This document shows, one piece after another, positions 45,078-54,469 of a DNA stretch of 64,000 bases. Both the position numbers and the translations under genes were made by a program. Source of the DNA: Lachnospiraceae bacterium (GTDB lineage: Bacteria > Bacillota > Clostridia > Lachnospirales > Lachnospiraceae). The notes beneath the pieces are model-generated. The model was not told where the DNA came from. It was given only the letters and a program-made list of their open reading frames with translations, and searched no databases. Every line of letters starts with the position of its first letter. Position 1 is the stretch's first letter. The stretch is from the NCBI GenBank assembly GCA_009774245.1, contig VSNM01000001.1:150852-214851 (forward strand), read 5' to 3'.

Positions 45078-46466
45078 ATGGATTTTAAAACAGACAGAGT
45101 TTTTATGGATATGGCTCAGGGAGTTAAGAATGCTGTGACGAAGGTACGACTGAAAAGTCAGCTCGTTGAGGATACTGCAGAACGGTACGGATTGTCTATA
45201 AATGATAATGTTGAAGAGTTGATGAGGGAATGTTATAAAAAGGAGCTGAGTAAAGAATATCTGGTACATGGCGCAATTTTAACATGTACGAATTGTACAA
45301 ACAAAGATGTGACAGTTTGCGTTGATGGTAAAAATTTTGTTTACCATGCAAAAAAAAATAGCGATATTAGGGCAGAATACATTAATGAGTACGATGAACA
45401 AAAAGTATACGGAAAATTGGAAGTAGAGGAAAATTTTGACGCAAGTGTGGAAGGGCGAGCATATGCAACGACACAAGATTGTGTTGTCAATAAAAATATT
45501 CCTTATTTTGGTAATTGTCTAAGCAATCCATATAGTATAGAGGAAAAGCTTGTTTTTCGAAATAATCATTTAGAAGGAAAAGAGAATAAATCTGCATGTG
45601 CAGAAGGCAGTTGCAAATATTTAATGAAATTAAACGAAGGGTGGGAAAATTATGACATCGATGTAGACTTTTTTTCATTTGTTGATGATGAATGTGGGAG
45701 AGTATCAGGAATTACTATGACATCAATGCTATTTTGCAGACATGGTGGTTTCATTTATCCTGTAACTTCTGGTCAAAGGATAGAGGAAATTGTACAATAT
45801 GTAACCGCTGAACAATTGAATGATTTGCAATGGGTTAATGTTACTCCTTGGATGGTGGCAGAATTAAACAGGGTATTATGTAAATATGACATAACTACAA
45901 CTGAAAGGATTCGTCATTTTTTGGCTCAATGTATGAAAGAAACTAATAAAGGTAGCTGGCTGCGAGAAGGAGAATATAAACAGTGGAACAGCCAGCAGGA
46001 ATACGAAGATTATTTTAATAATAATACAAAATATAAATATTTGTATAGAGGTGCTGGATATATACAAATGACGTGGGATTATTCATATCTTGCATTTGCA
46101 ACTTATATGATAAAGCAAGAAAGTGGTATATCAGAAATTGTATGGAAATCTCCAGCCAATGAAGCGGAAGGATTTGAAGAAAGATATAAAATCGCTGTAG
46201 AAAAAGCAGAAGCAGCAGGCATGAATGTCGACTCATTTAAGAAAATAGTAAGCGAAGGGGCAGATTATGTTGCGGAGGAATTTGCGTGGGAAGCGGCGGG
46301 ATATGACTGGTATGTTAAAGGACTTAATTCGATAGTAGATGGCTTGGTTCCAGGAAAAAAAGGGGAAGCCGATGCAGTTACATCTGTGGTTAATCGATAT
46401 ACCCCGCAGGATTCTTATGCGGACAGACGAGATTATTATGAGGAAACTATAGAAGTAATCAAATAA
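45078..46466 (+). CDS. DUF4280-like effector with GH19 chitinase/lysozyme C-terminus
   Basis: ATG 45078 after GACGAGGAGG. Residues 50-235 are a divergent DUF4280-like domain (EYLVHGAILTCTNCTNKD, YFGNCLSN, CKYLMKLNEGWENY, ITMTSMLFCRHGGFIYPVTSG). Residues 240-440 are GH19-like: TERIRHFLAQCMKETNKGS with the likely acid Glu288, LREGEY with a second Glu at about 297-299, and YRGAGYIQMTWDYSYLAF in place of the GRGxIQLTGRxNY signature. It should cleave beta-1,4 glycan bonds in peptidoglycan. An RsiV-like lipoprotein follows. Confidence 0.85.
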   Translation: MDFKTDRVFMDMAQGVKNAVTKVRLKSQLVEDTAERYGLSINDNVEELMRECYKKELSKEYLVHGAILTCTNCTNKDVTVCVDGKNFVYHAKKNSDIRAEYINEYDEQKVYGKLEVEENFDASVEGRAYATTQDCVVNKNIPYFGNCLSNPYSIEEKLVFRNNHLEGKENKSACAEGSCKYLMKLNEGWENYDIDVDFFSFVDDECGRVSGITMTSMLFCRHGGFIYPVTSGQRIEEIVQYVTAEQLNDLQWVNVTPWMVAELNRVLCKYDITTTERIRHFLAQCMKETNKGSWLREGEYKQWNSQQEYEDYFNNNTKYKYLYRGAGYIQMTWDYSYLAFATYMIKQESGISEIVWKSPANEAEGFEERYKIAVEKAEAAGMNVDSFKKIVSEGADYVAEEFAWEAAGYDWYVKGLNSIVDGLVPGKKGEADAVTSVVNRYTPQDSYADRRDYYEETIEVIK

Positions 46467-46538
46467 AGTGATGATAAGTATAATTTACTAAAACAGATAT
46501 ATTATAAATGTATTGTCTGATATAGGACGGAGTTGGCA

Positions 46539-47333
46539 ATGAAAAGAAGGCTTGTATTGTTGATTATTTGCGGGCATATGTGTTTAACGGCTTGTGGTGG
46601 GCAGATTTTTGATCAGGCCGCACAAAACAAAATTGGAAAAGAAGAAAATGATAATAAGACAAAAAGTGTCAGTGATAATTGTAAAGGAATTAAAACTGGA
46701 ATTGTAAATGTAGAGACGGAAAGTGTGATAATTGGAGGGCATAAAATTGAAATAAAAAAAGAGGTAATTGAAATTGATAGAGATTCTGACAGGCGGCATA
46801 TTGAATATCCGTATCTGGACAGTGATAATGATATCGCACAACTAATTAATGAACAGATATATGATTTAATAGAAAGAGAATGTTTACAGGACAGTGAATA
46901 TGTAATACGTGAAGAGATTACATATGAAGCTATTGATAGTGATGACCGGATTCTCAGTATCCATTTCACAGGATACAGGAGTGTGGCAGCTTCTTATGCT
47001 GAGTTTGATATGGCACTGAATTTTGAATTGGATACTGGAGAAATTCTTACATTACAAAGTTTTTATACTCTGTCAGAGATCAGTCAGTTGGTAGATGAGG
47101 CAATAGCAGAGAAAAAAATGTCAGTTGTAAATATTCCTTTAAAGGAAACTGAAATGCAGGATTATTTGAATCAGTATTTTAAGAAAGTATTTTCTAATGA
47201 TTTTTATATTAAAAGAAGTGATAATTTCTTTGTTAAAAGTGGCAATTTGTATTTTATAGCAGAAAGCTATCCATCTCTACGTGGATATACTTATGTAGAG
47301 TGGAAAGATGGACAGAAGTTACTAAAGTTTTGA
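46539..47333 (+). CDS. RsiV-like (DUF3298/DUF4163) lipoprotein, candidate GH19 immunity
   Basis: ATG 46539 (TTG 46533 less likely). Lipobox LTAC, 264 residues. VEIGGHKIEIKKEVIEI-like strand, INEQIYDLIERECLQDSEYVI, ISIHFTGYRSVAASYAEFDMALNFELD-like core and GEILTLQSFYTLSEISQLVDEAI follow the order of DUF4163 then DUF3298 in RsiV and PdaC. RsiV binds lysozyme directly. Directly downstream of the GH19 effector, this is the best immunity candidate for it; it is a single-domain relative of the double-domain protein at 30616. Confidence 0.65.
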   Translation: MKRRLVLLIICGHMCLTACGGQIFDQAAQNKIGKEENDNKTKSVSDNCKGIKTGIVNVETESVIIGGHKIEIKKEVIEIDRDSDRRHIEYPYLDSDNDIAQLINEQIYDLIERECLQDSEYVIREEITYEAIDSDDRILSIHFTGYRSVAASYAEFDMALNFELDTGEILTLQSFYTLSEISQLVDEAIAEKKMSVVNIPLKETEMQDYLNQYFKKVFSNDFYIKRSDNFFVKSGNLYFIAESYPSLRGYTYVEWKDGQKLLKF

Positions 47334-47369
47334 GTGAATATAGTGGATGAATAAATACGAGGACGGATT

Positions 47370-49970
47370 ATGGGCGGATATATCTTAAACAGGGAAGGAA
47401 TCAGTAAGGAACGGGAGAAAAAGCTGTACAGGACCGGGGAGCTGGAACTGATGACCACGCACCAGCTGCGGGAGATCTGCAGGCGTGAGAAGATCATACA
47501 GGGTATTTTAAATCCCCTGGACAAGGAGGAGCTGGTCAGTGTGATCATGCGCTACCGCGGAGCGGGGGAACACCGGCTGATACGGAAGGAGTCGGAGGAG
47601 GGTACACGCGCGTTGGAGCGGCTGTTCGCGGAGCGGAGGATTGTGCCGGTGCAGGACAGGGCGCTGCACATCACGTCCGGACTCATTGTGTACGAGGGGC
47701 TGTCCATGGGCGTGGACGACAGGGTGATGGTGCCGTACCGCAGTGAGCTGGAGAACACCAATGCGCTCCTTGTCAGCGGCGGGAAGGAGGTCTGCGGCAT
47801 CTTCCACCTGCGGGGAAAGAACGGGGATAAGGAACACCTGTATGTGGTGAAGGAGGAAGGGATGCCGTGCAGGGAGGCAGAGCTCAGGGAGTATGACTTG
47901 TACTGTTTCCAGCAGCAGGACTCGGACAGGATATCAGCCCTGTATTGCGGAACGGGTGCGGACATGCCGGAGCGGATTCAGGCATACAGGATTCCGCTCA
48001 CGGACGTGGAGGTCCGCAGTCCGGTGGAGCTGCGGATGCCGCTTGCCATCGATTTCGGATCCGCCGGCACCACGGCCGGCATCTGTCTGGAGCCGCGGTA
48101 TCTCGAGGAGACCAGGGGAGTTCCCTTTGCAGAAGGCTTTGAGAAGGACACGGTCCGCCATGTCACGTTTGCCGGCGGGAGCTGTCTGATGCCTACCATT
48201 GCCGCCGTGTCTGCGGTGCGGGACGGGAAGCCCCGCCTTGTGTTCGGGCAGGAGGCGGCGGACCTGGCCGGCTCCTGCTATGTGGATGAGGGGTTCAGCG
48301 TCTTTTATGACATGAAGCGCTGGATCAGCAATCCTGACAGGGAGGAGGAGATCACGGACAGGGAGGGCAGGCGGACATTCCTGGCGAGACGGGAGATCAT
48401 CAAAGCATTCTTCCTGCATGTCATCAGGACCGCGGAAAACCAGTTCAAATGCAGGGTGCGCCAGATCCATGTATCCTGTCCGGTCAGGCAGAAGTATCTG
48501 TTCCGGAAGCTGTTTCACAGAATCCTGCCGGAGTATATGCCGCAGGACGGGGAGCTGCTTGACGAGGGTATGGCAGTCCTGTACAATACCATCTCCGGCA
48601 TGATGGAGTCCGGAAAGCTGGAGGAGGACGCGGAGTACCGGGCGCTGGTCATAGACTGCGGCGGCGGTACGACAGACCTGTGCGCATGCCGCTTCAGCTA
48701 CCGCGATGACAGGGTGGCATACCATATCCGCATCGGGACGGCCTATGAGAACGGGGACACGGATTTCGGAGGGGACAACATTACATACCGCATCATGCAG
48801 TACATCAAGATTTGCCTGGCGGAAAGACTCGGGTTCCGGCTGCCGGTGTCCGCGGAGGAAATCCTGCGGGGGCTTGATGTGGACACGTTCCGTTTTGTGG
48901 ACGACAGCGGGACGTCAGGATTATACAGGGGGCTGGAGGAAGCCTATGAGGCGGCCGGACAGTATCTTCCCACCAGGTTTAAGGAGTACGGGACGGGGAG
49001 CAGGGAGGACTATTTCCGGGTAAAAAATAATTTCTACCACCTCTTTTACCTGGCGGAGGAGGTCAAAAAGCACTTTTACGGGGACGCCGGAATCCTGCGG
49101 GTGGGGATTTCCTCCCGCGTGCACGGGGACAGCTCCATTCCATGGGTGCAGGCGGACAAATGGAAACTGTCCGTGCGGGAAAACGGCGCATTCAGGGTGG
49201 TAAAGGAGTTTCCGGAGATCATCATGAACCTGTACGAGACCAGCCTGGTCATAAGGGGGGACATCTACGGCATTATCCGTAAGTTTATGGAGCCGCTGTA
49301 CAAAGAGGACAGAATCAGGGATTTTTCATTCCTGAGACTGACAGGCCAGTCCTGCAAGATCGATCTCTTCAAGGAAGCGCTGAAGGAATTCATACCGGGA
49401 CGGATGATACAGTTCCGGCGCGGCGGAAGGGGAACAGCAGGGGATACGGATCTGAAGATGAGCTGTGTGGACGGCGCACTAAAGTATATCCGGGACAGAA
49501 GGCTGGGATATGCACAGGTGGAACTGTATTCCGACAAACCGGTGCTTCCCTATACGGTCAGCGCCCACACCCACAACGGAAAGGAAGTGGAGCTGGTGAA
49601 CGGATTCCTGCGTGAGGAGGAAACACGGTATGTGTCAAGAAACCTGGAAGACCTGACACTATACCTGTACCTGAGGGACACGGAAGGACGGGAGCGGTAC
49701 CGGTTCTGTCTTGAATGCGATCCGAAACGTTTCCGGGAAGTGACTTATGAGGATATCCACAAGGAGCACGGGACGCATATCGCACAGAAGGAGACGGACA
49801 GCATCGCGGACGGTGAGATACGATTTTTCGTGTGGAAGCGCTGCGCGGACTGGGGCTTTGTGGTCGTGCCGGTGTACAGGAAGTACGGGCGCCTGTACCT
49901 GGGGGACGGCCGGTTCTGTCCGTTCGAGCATGAAGAATGGACACAGAATCTTTACGACGGCATGAGATAA
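47370..49970 (+). CDS. Hsp70-like actin-fold ATPase with N-terminal SAP-like motif
   Basis: 866 residues. Residues about 25-65 (LMTTHQLREICRREKI, LDKEELVSVIMRYRG) are SAP-like. The ATPase domain has phosphate-1 LAIDFGSAGTTAGICLE at about 225, phosphate-2 VIDCGGGTTDLCACR at about 427 and DTDFGGDNITYRIMQYI, as in Hsp70/MreB folds. The C-terminus lacks a clear Hsp70 substrate domain. It is likely the partner of the locus J-domain protein (16516) and could power sheath or baseplate turnover in place of ClpV, which I do not see. Similar Hsp70-like genes sit in other FHA/VWA clusters. Confidence 0.85.
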   Translation: MGGYILNREGISKEREKKLYRTGELELMTTHQLREICRREKIIQGILNPLDKEELVSVIMRYRGAGEHRLIRKESEEGTRALERLFAERRIVPVQDRALHITSGLIVYEGLSMGVDDRVMVPYRSELENTNALLVSGGKEVCGIFHLRGKNGDKEHLYVVKEEGMPCREAELREYDLYCFQQQDSDRISALYCGTGADMPERIQAYRIPLTDVEVRSPVELRMPLAIDFGSAGTTAGICLEPRYLEETRGVPFAEGFEKDTVRHVTFAGGSCLMPTIAAVSAVRDGKPRLVFGQEAADLAGSCYVDEGFSVFYDMKRWISNPDREEEITDREGRRTFLARREIIKAFFLHVIRTAENQFKCRVRQIHVSCPVRQKYLFRKLFHRILPEYMPQDGELLDEGMAVLYNTISGMMESGKLEEDAEYRALVIDCGGGTTDLCACRFSYRDDRVAYHIRIGTAYENGDTDFGGDNITYRIMQYIKICLAERLGFRLPVSAEEILRGLDVDTFRFVDDSGTSGLYRGLEEAYEAAGQYLPTRFKEYGTGSREDYFRVKNNFYHLFYLAEEVKKHFYGDAGILRVGISSRVHGDSSIPWVQADKWKLSVRENGAFRVVKEFPEIIMNLYETSLVIRGDIYGIIRKFMEPLYKEDRIRDFSFLRLTGQSCKIDLFKEALKEFIPGRMIQFRRGGRGTAGDTDLKMSCVDGALKYIRDRRLGYAQVELYSDKPVLPYTVSAHTHNGKEVELVNGFLREEETRYVSRNLEDLTLYLYLRDTEGRERYRFCLECDPKRFREVTYEDIHKEHGTHIAQKETDSIADGEIRFFVWKRCADWGFVVVPVYRKYGRLYLGDGRFCPFEHEEWTQNLYDGMR

Positions 49971-49991
49971 AAAAGGACAAAGGAGCGGCAT

Positions 49992-50780
49992 ATGATGGAA
50001 CACATATATCCGGCGTTTGAGCGCGGAAGAATCATGAAGAAGGAGCTGCTGTGGGCGCTCAGGGATTACTCCTATAGTACCCTGCAGACCAGATACAGGG
50101 ACCATGCGGACGGCATCATCACGGGATGCAGGGTGCGCGCGGAGGGGGACATGCTCTGCATCGGGCAGGGAATGATCAAGTGTGCGGATTTTATCTTCCT
50201 GATCACGGGGGAGGAGCGGATACCGTATGCGCCGACAGGGGAGTACGAGAGCCTCCGGTTCCGGCTGGCGGGGAAGGAGGAGCTGCCGGACTATACCCGT
50301 TACCGGACGGAGTTTGTGCTGGACGGACACCTGGAGCGAGGGGCGAATGAGATCGAACTGTGCCGGTTTAAGCTGAAAGAGGGCGCCAGGCTGCGCACGG
50401 AGTACAAGGACTTTTACGATATACAGACGGAGTATGACACCGTAAACCTGGCGCACGCCACCTGGTCTGCAGTAGGGCGGAACACCCTGTCTAAGGAAGT
50501 GACGGACTATTTTGCGCGAAAGGTGCTGGAGTGCGGGAAGGCGGCGGACGCAGATGTCCAGTTTGCATATTTTCTCCTGCAGGGGCAGGAGGCGGCGGAC
50601 TACTATATACTGACGGACTACATCCGCAGGAGGACAGGCGGGGATGCAGGGGACGGACAGATGGATACCGTGACCGCTTTCCATAAGCTCGAGAAGATAC
50701 TGGACGGGATACGCAAAGGCTCCGGCGCATACAGGCAGAACCGGGCAGACGGGGAACGAAGGATGATCGTGTGGGATTGA
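49992..50780 (+). CDS. Likely CIS baseplate/adaptor protein (TssK-like candidate)
   Basis: ATG 49992 (or 49995) after AAAGGAGCGG. 262 residues with IYPAFERGRIMKKELLWALRDYSYS, YRDHADGIITGCRV, DMLCIGQGMIKCADFIFLIT, all strand-rich, then a helical second half (FARKVLECGKAADADVQFAYFLLQ, KILDGIRKGSGAY). The G-V-G-M pattern resembles phage baseplate adaptors and TssK shell domains, but this is a weak structural impression. It is coupled to the Hsp70-like gene and is GC-rich like other structural genes. Confidence 0.5.
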   Translation: MMEHIYPAFERGRIMKKELLWALRDYSYSTLQTRYRDHADGIITGCRVRAEGDMLCIGQGMIKCADFIFLITGEERIPYAPTGEYESLRFRLAGKEELPDYTRYRTEFVLDGHLERGANEIELCRFKLKEGARLRTEYKDFYDIQTEYDTVNLAHATWSAVGRNTLSKEVTDYFARKVLECGKAADADVQFAYFLLQGQEAADYYILTDYIRRRTGGDAGDGQMDTVTAFHKLEKILDGIRKGSGAYRQNRADGERRMIVWD

Positions 50781-50795
50781 TTTTTTGTTGCAGGG

Positions 50796-50936
50796 TTGAT
50801 TGGAAATATGTATGGAGTGGAAGGAGTTTGGGATAAGGCAAAAAATGCTGATCAAATTGGTCAGGTTCCATCAATCTGTCAACGAGATGTGGCAGCCAAA
50901 GCTGCATATGAAGAGTTTATGGGTATGAAAGAATAG
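50796..50936 (+). pseudogene. Orphan C-terminal toxin fragment
   Basis: An AT-rich 46-codon stretch (GLIGNMYGVEGVWDKAKN, DQIGQVPSICQRDVAAKAA, YEEFMGMKE) runs to TAG 50934-50936 with no start signal, just before an LRR membrane protein. It looks like the last part of a displaced toxin domain left when the locus was rearranged. Confidence 0.45.
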
Positions 50937-50953
50937 GGAGTTTGGGGGCATGT

Positions 50954-51883
50954 ATGGAAAATAAAAGATTTAGAAGATGTATTCTATTATTTATTTTAAT
51001 CTTAGCTGTCGGGATGGCGGCAAATATAATTCCGCATAATGACATGTCATTTCCAATGTCAACGAAACAGAAAGATATTGAAGAACTGGTTCTACGCCAG
51101 GCAACACAGGTAGAGATTGCGGGAGCTGGCGGGCATCAGGGATTGAAAAGGCTGTATATCTATGGTGCTGCTGAGGACCTCGATCTGTCTCCTGTTGGTA
51201 ATCTGACAGAACTGGAGGAATTATCATTAAATACATATGGCAGGGAGATTGATACAGAGCCGTTAGGAGAACTGACACAGTTAGGTTATCTCTCGATGGA
51301 GGGTTCCTGGAATGACCTTTCCTTTGTTTCCGGGTTATCCGGTTTGAGGGAAATAATGGTTCAGAGAAGCGAAGTAAAAGATCTGTCCATCTTTGCAGAT
51401 CTGACACGATTAAGAAAACTATATATCGAATATGTGGAAGATATAGACTTAAAGTATCTGGAAAACCTCACTGCACTGGAAGAGCTTCATCTCTGCGGCG
51501 GGCATATCCGAAATATGGAGTATATTAAAAATTTAAAAAATCTGAAGGAATTATATTTATATGAGAGCATGGACATATATGATAATCAGCCGGAAGCAGA
51601 AACTATTTTTCTGAGCGGACTAAAAGAACTGGAAACATTGACAATAGTGCATATGAACATTGGTGATCTTGGGGCCATATCTGAAATCACTTCCTTGAGC
51701 TGGATAGCACTGGGGTGTACTGGAATAACGGACATCATGCCATTAAGAAAGCTGGAAAACCTTAAATTTATAGGTATATATGGAAATGAAAGTGAAGCTG
51801 TAAAGGAACAGGCAGGGCAGTATTTTAAAAATGTAGACGGGCTGGATGTGGATGTATCGGAAGAATTACCAGTAACATTGTGA
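50954..51883 (+). CDS. Membrane-anchored leucine-rich repeat protein, paralogue of 29670
   Basis: ATG 50954 after GTTTGGGGGCATGT. N-terminal anchor (CILLFILILAVGMAANII), then eight to ten LRRs (LTELEELSLNTYG, LTQLGYLSMEG, LSGLREIMVQ, LTRLRKLYIEYV, LKNLKELYLYES, LKELETLTIVHMN, LENLKFIGIYGN). It shares DLDLSPVGNLTELEEL and DLSIFADLTRL with the LRR protein at 29670. Same genomic context (after toxin material). Role inferred as immunity or toxin-binding. Confidence 0.65.
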   Translation: MENKRFRRCILLFILILAVGMAANIIPHNDMSFPMSTKQKDIEELVLRQATQVEIAGAGGHQGLKRLYIYGAAEDLDLSPVGNLTELEELSLNTYGREIDTEPLGELTQLGYLSMEGSWNDLSFVSGLSGLREIMVQRSEVKDLSIFADLTRLRKLYIEYVEDIDLKYLENLTALEELHLCGGHIRNMEYIKNLKNLKELYLYESMDIYDNQPEAETIFLSGLKELETLTIVHMNIGDLGAISEITSLSWIALGCTGITDIMPLRKLENLKFIGIYGNESEAVKEQAGQYFKNVDGLDVDVSEELPVTL

Positions 51884-51934
51884 TAAAAAAGATAGTAATC
51901 AGGATACGCGTAAAATTGCCAGGGGTGAAGTGAG

Positions 51935-53425
51935 ATGAATAAAAAAAGGGTGGTTTTGGCTGTTTTTATCCTGTCAGCAATCATTATTGCTTTATATGGC
52001 ATAGGCCATATAAGTTTCAGGGTGAAAGAATCAGAGGACACACGGCCGGGAGAGACAGATATTGTCGCAGGAGAGAAAGTGTCATCAGAATATTCTTATG
52101 AGAAAAAAGAGAATGCGACTGAAAACAGAATGCCTAAAATTGTGGATATCATTATCATAGATGGGTATCATTCTGCCCTGTGCGCGGATGGAACCGTGTG
52201 GTGCTGGACGGGGAAACAGAAAGCTGCTGCAAAGCAGATGAGCGGGCTGAGGGATATTAAAAAAATCACTGCCGCGTATGTAGGCATCAGGGAATGGTTT
52301 ATGACAGATGCACCGACAGGAATGGAAAATTGCGTACTGTATGCGCTTTCTGAAGACGGGTATGTTTATGCATGGGGATATAATAATCCATGCCTGATCA
52401 GCACGGAGCGGGAGGATTGGTTCAGGGTGTTTGATGAACCGGTCAGGCTGGACGGACTGTCAGATATAGTGGATATGGATGCCCGGAACGGGAAGGCATT
52501 TGCCGTCGACAAAGAAGGTACATTTTATGTATGGGGCGACTGGGAGATCGGATGGGTTGACAATACGATACCGGCCTGTTTTCCAGAGGACAGAAGGACA
52601 CTGGTGGAAGGTGTCACGACGCTGTGTGCGGGAGCGGGGGATTACAGTTATTTTGTGCGGGAGGATGGAACGGTATTTTCTATAATGCAGATATACTGTC
52701 TGCTGGGAGATGGATTAATGCCTGTACTGCCATATATATTTCCCTCCTTTGAACACTGGGGTGACAGCCCGGACATACACAGGGATAAGGAGTACGCTGA
52801 AAAAGAACAGGCAGATATGGAGAAACGTTCAGCTTATGTGTGGGAGGTGCGCCGGGGAGCAGAGGCTTTTCTTGAAGATACTGTTGATCTGAGTGAGGGA
52901 TCAAAAACCATGCGGATACTTCTGTATGAGCTTGGAAGCTGCGGGAATGTAGAACTGATCGCTTCGGACGGATATACGATGTATGTATATAAATCGGATA
53001 ATACGTTGTGGTACTGGAACAGTAACAGGATCAGATTTCATGACGATTACATGGCGATGTGTGACGGGGAGACAGGGCTTGTGGACTATACGGGATGCTT
53101 TGAACAGGTTGATATTGAAAATCTGACACATTCGCGCAGAGATGGGAAAGAAACACCCTGCAGACTGGTGGATATCTGTGCGGCGGAAGAACATGTTCTG
53201 TTTCTGACGGACGACGGGCAGGTGTTTATGAGCGGATATGAAACTTGTGACAGGCTGGTGGACGGTCTGATGACTAGCGAGTTAAAATTCCGTGCGTTGA
53301 AAGCGGAAGATATCGTCAGTGTCAACACAGACGGAAGATATGGTTTTTCCGCGGTAAACAGGCAGGGTGAATATCTTAGCCTGGATATGACGCCATGGGA
53401 TTACAGGGAGTTTTATGAGGAGTAG
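51935..53425 (+). CDS. Membrane-anchored RCC1-like beta-propeller protein
   Basis: ATG 51935 after GGGGTGAAGTGAG. Anchor VVLAVFILSAIIIALYGIG, then repeated RCC1-type strands: HSALCADGTVWCWTG, CVLYALSEDGYVYAWGYN, AFAVDKEGTFYVWGDW, YFVREDGTVFSIM, DNTLWYWNSN, HVLFLTDDGQVFMSGYE. A seven-bladed propeller of this type is a protein-protein interaction scaffold. It follows the LRR protein and precedes lipoproteins in an immunity-like cluster. No effector with an obvious match lies directly upstream. Confidence 0.6.
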   Translation: MNKKRVVLAVFILSAIIIALYGIGHISFRVKESEDTRPGETDIVAGEKVSSEYSYEKKENATENRMPKIVDIIIIDGYHSALCADGTVWCWTGKQKAAAKQMSGLRDIKKITAAYVGIREWFMTDAPTGMENCVLYALSEDGYVYAWGYNNPCLISTEREDWFRVFDEPVRLDGLSDIVDMDARNGKAFAVDKEGTFYVWGDWEIGWVDNTIPACFPEDRRTLVEGVTTLCAGAGDYSYFVREDGTVFSIMQIYCLLGDGLMPVLPYIFPSFEHWGDSPDIHRDKEYAEKEQADMEKRSAYVWEVRRGAEAFLEDTVDLSEGSKTMRILLYELGSCGNVELIASDGYTMYVYKSDNTLWYWNSNRIRFHDDYMAMCDGETGLVDYTGCFEQVDIENLTHSRRDGKETPCRLVDICAAEEHVLFLTDDGQVFMSGYETCDRLVDGLMTSELKFRALKAEDIVSVNTDGRYGFSAVNRQGEYLSLDMTPWDYREFYEE

Positions 53426-53512
53426 TGAGAGAGAACGGCACTCAGGGCACTGGAAACAGGCGAATGTATCCGTGTATGAGCGAATGAACGGATTTGGAGG
53501 ATAATTATTGAT

Positions 53513-54469
53513 ATGAGAGCATTAAACAAAGAAGGAACCGGCAGAAAATACTTATTATGTTTTGTGGTTATTCTCATGTTGGCAGTCACAGGATGCGGCA
53601 AAAAGTGGGAGCAGCATGGTAAGATCATGTCTGTCGGAGGTACAGGGGAAAGTGCAGCGGACAGCATGGATTACAGTCAGTACGTAAATAAGACATGGAT
53701 TGTCGATGGCTGGAACGAATTAACCGATTCGGAATGGGATCTGGCAGTCAGCATGATCATAACCCGGATAGAGGACGGACATATCGAGGGGTATTTCAAG
53801 AAAGGAATGATCCTGGATGATTATTGCAGCTTTTTTATGCGGGATCTGATTGAATTTCACGGAAACGTTTTTATGGAAAGGGCAGAATGTCTGTATGGTG
53901 ATGAGAAAATCCATTCGTTTGACATAGTATTCCATGGGGGAGACAGAATCAGTATGGATTTCAGCGACAACGGGGGAGAAAGCTATCAGCTCAGGGCTTA
54001 CAATATTTCCGACATGGAGTTTACCGCCGAGCCGGAAACATTCAAGATTGATCTGGATTCATGGGGAAATGTAACATTGATTTATGCATACAGGAAAGAA
54101 TTTTTAGGCGGGGAAGATTACCGTCTGGAACCATGCGTTTTGCTGGTGGATGAGCAGAAAGATATATTATATAAATTCTTTACGACTATCCTGCCAAAGG
54201 AATATGAAGTATTAAAAGTGTGGATCGGGGATTTGGATGGAGATGGGCTAAAGGATGTAAAGGTTGCTGCCATTTCTTTCGACGTCTGCGATTCCAGCAG
54301 GATAGAGCTGTATTTTTTTCAACGGGAGGATGGGCTGTTTGACAAGTCGGTCGTGATCGATATAGATGATCAGCGTGGGTATACCATGAAAAGTTTCCAA
54401 AAAGATCTGTGGATCAGCTTTGGGGAGGGCAGTTATATGCGGAGGCGGTCATATGAGAAAAAGGAATGA
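53513..54469 (+). CDS. FG-GAP-like lipoprotein, tandem copy 1 (candidate immunity)
   Basis: ATG 53513 after TTTGGAGGATAATT. Lipobox VTGCG, 318 residues. Shared with the following gene: D-MDYSQYVNKTWI, MIITRIEDGHIEGYF, SWGNVTLIYAYRKE, LVDEQKDILYKF, and WIGDLDGDGLKDVKVAAI with an FG-GAP-like calcium loop, then ELYFFQREDGLFDK. Its gene overlaps the next one by 17 bases. Confidence 0.6.
   Translation: MRALNKEGTGRKYLLCFVVILMLAVTGCGKKWEQHGKIMSVGGTGESAADSMDYSQYVNKTWIVDGWNELTDSEWDLAVSMIITRIEDGHIEGYFKKGMILDDYCSFFMRDLIEFHGNVFMERAECLYGDEKIHSFDIVFHGGDRISMDFSDNGGESYQLRAYNISDMEFTAEPETFKIDLDSWGNVTLIYAYRKEFLGGEDYRLEPCVLLVDEQKDILYKFFTTILPKEYEVLKVWIGDLDGDGLKDVKVAAISFDVCDSSRIELYFFQREDGLFDKSVVIDIDDQRGYTMKSFQKDLWISFGEGSYMRRRSYEKKE

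Noticed and set aside
47934..50855. Several long minus-strand frames under the Hsp70-like and baseplate genes
   Set aside because: The plus-strand genes have clear motifs and ribosome binding sites; the minus frames do not.
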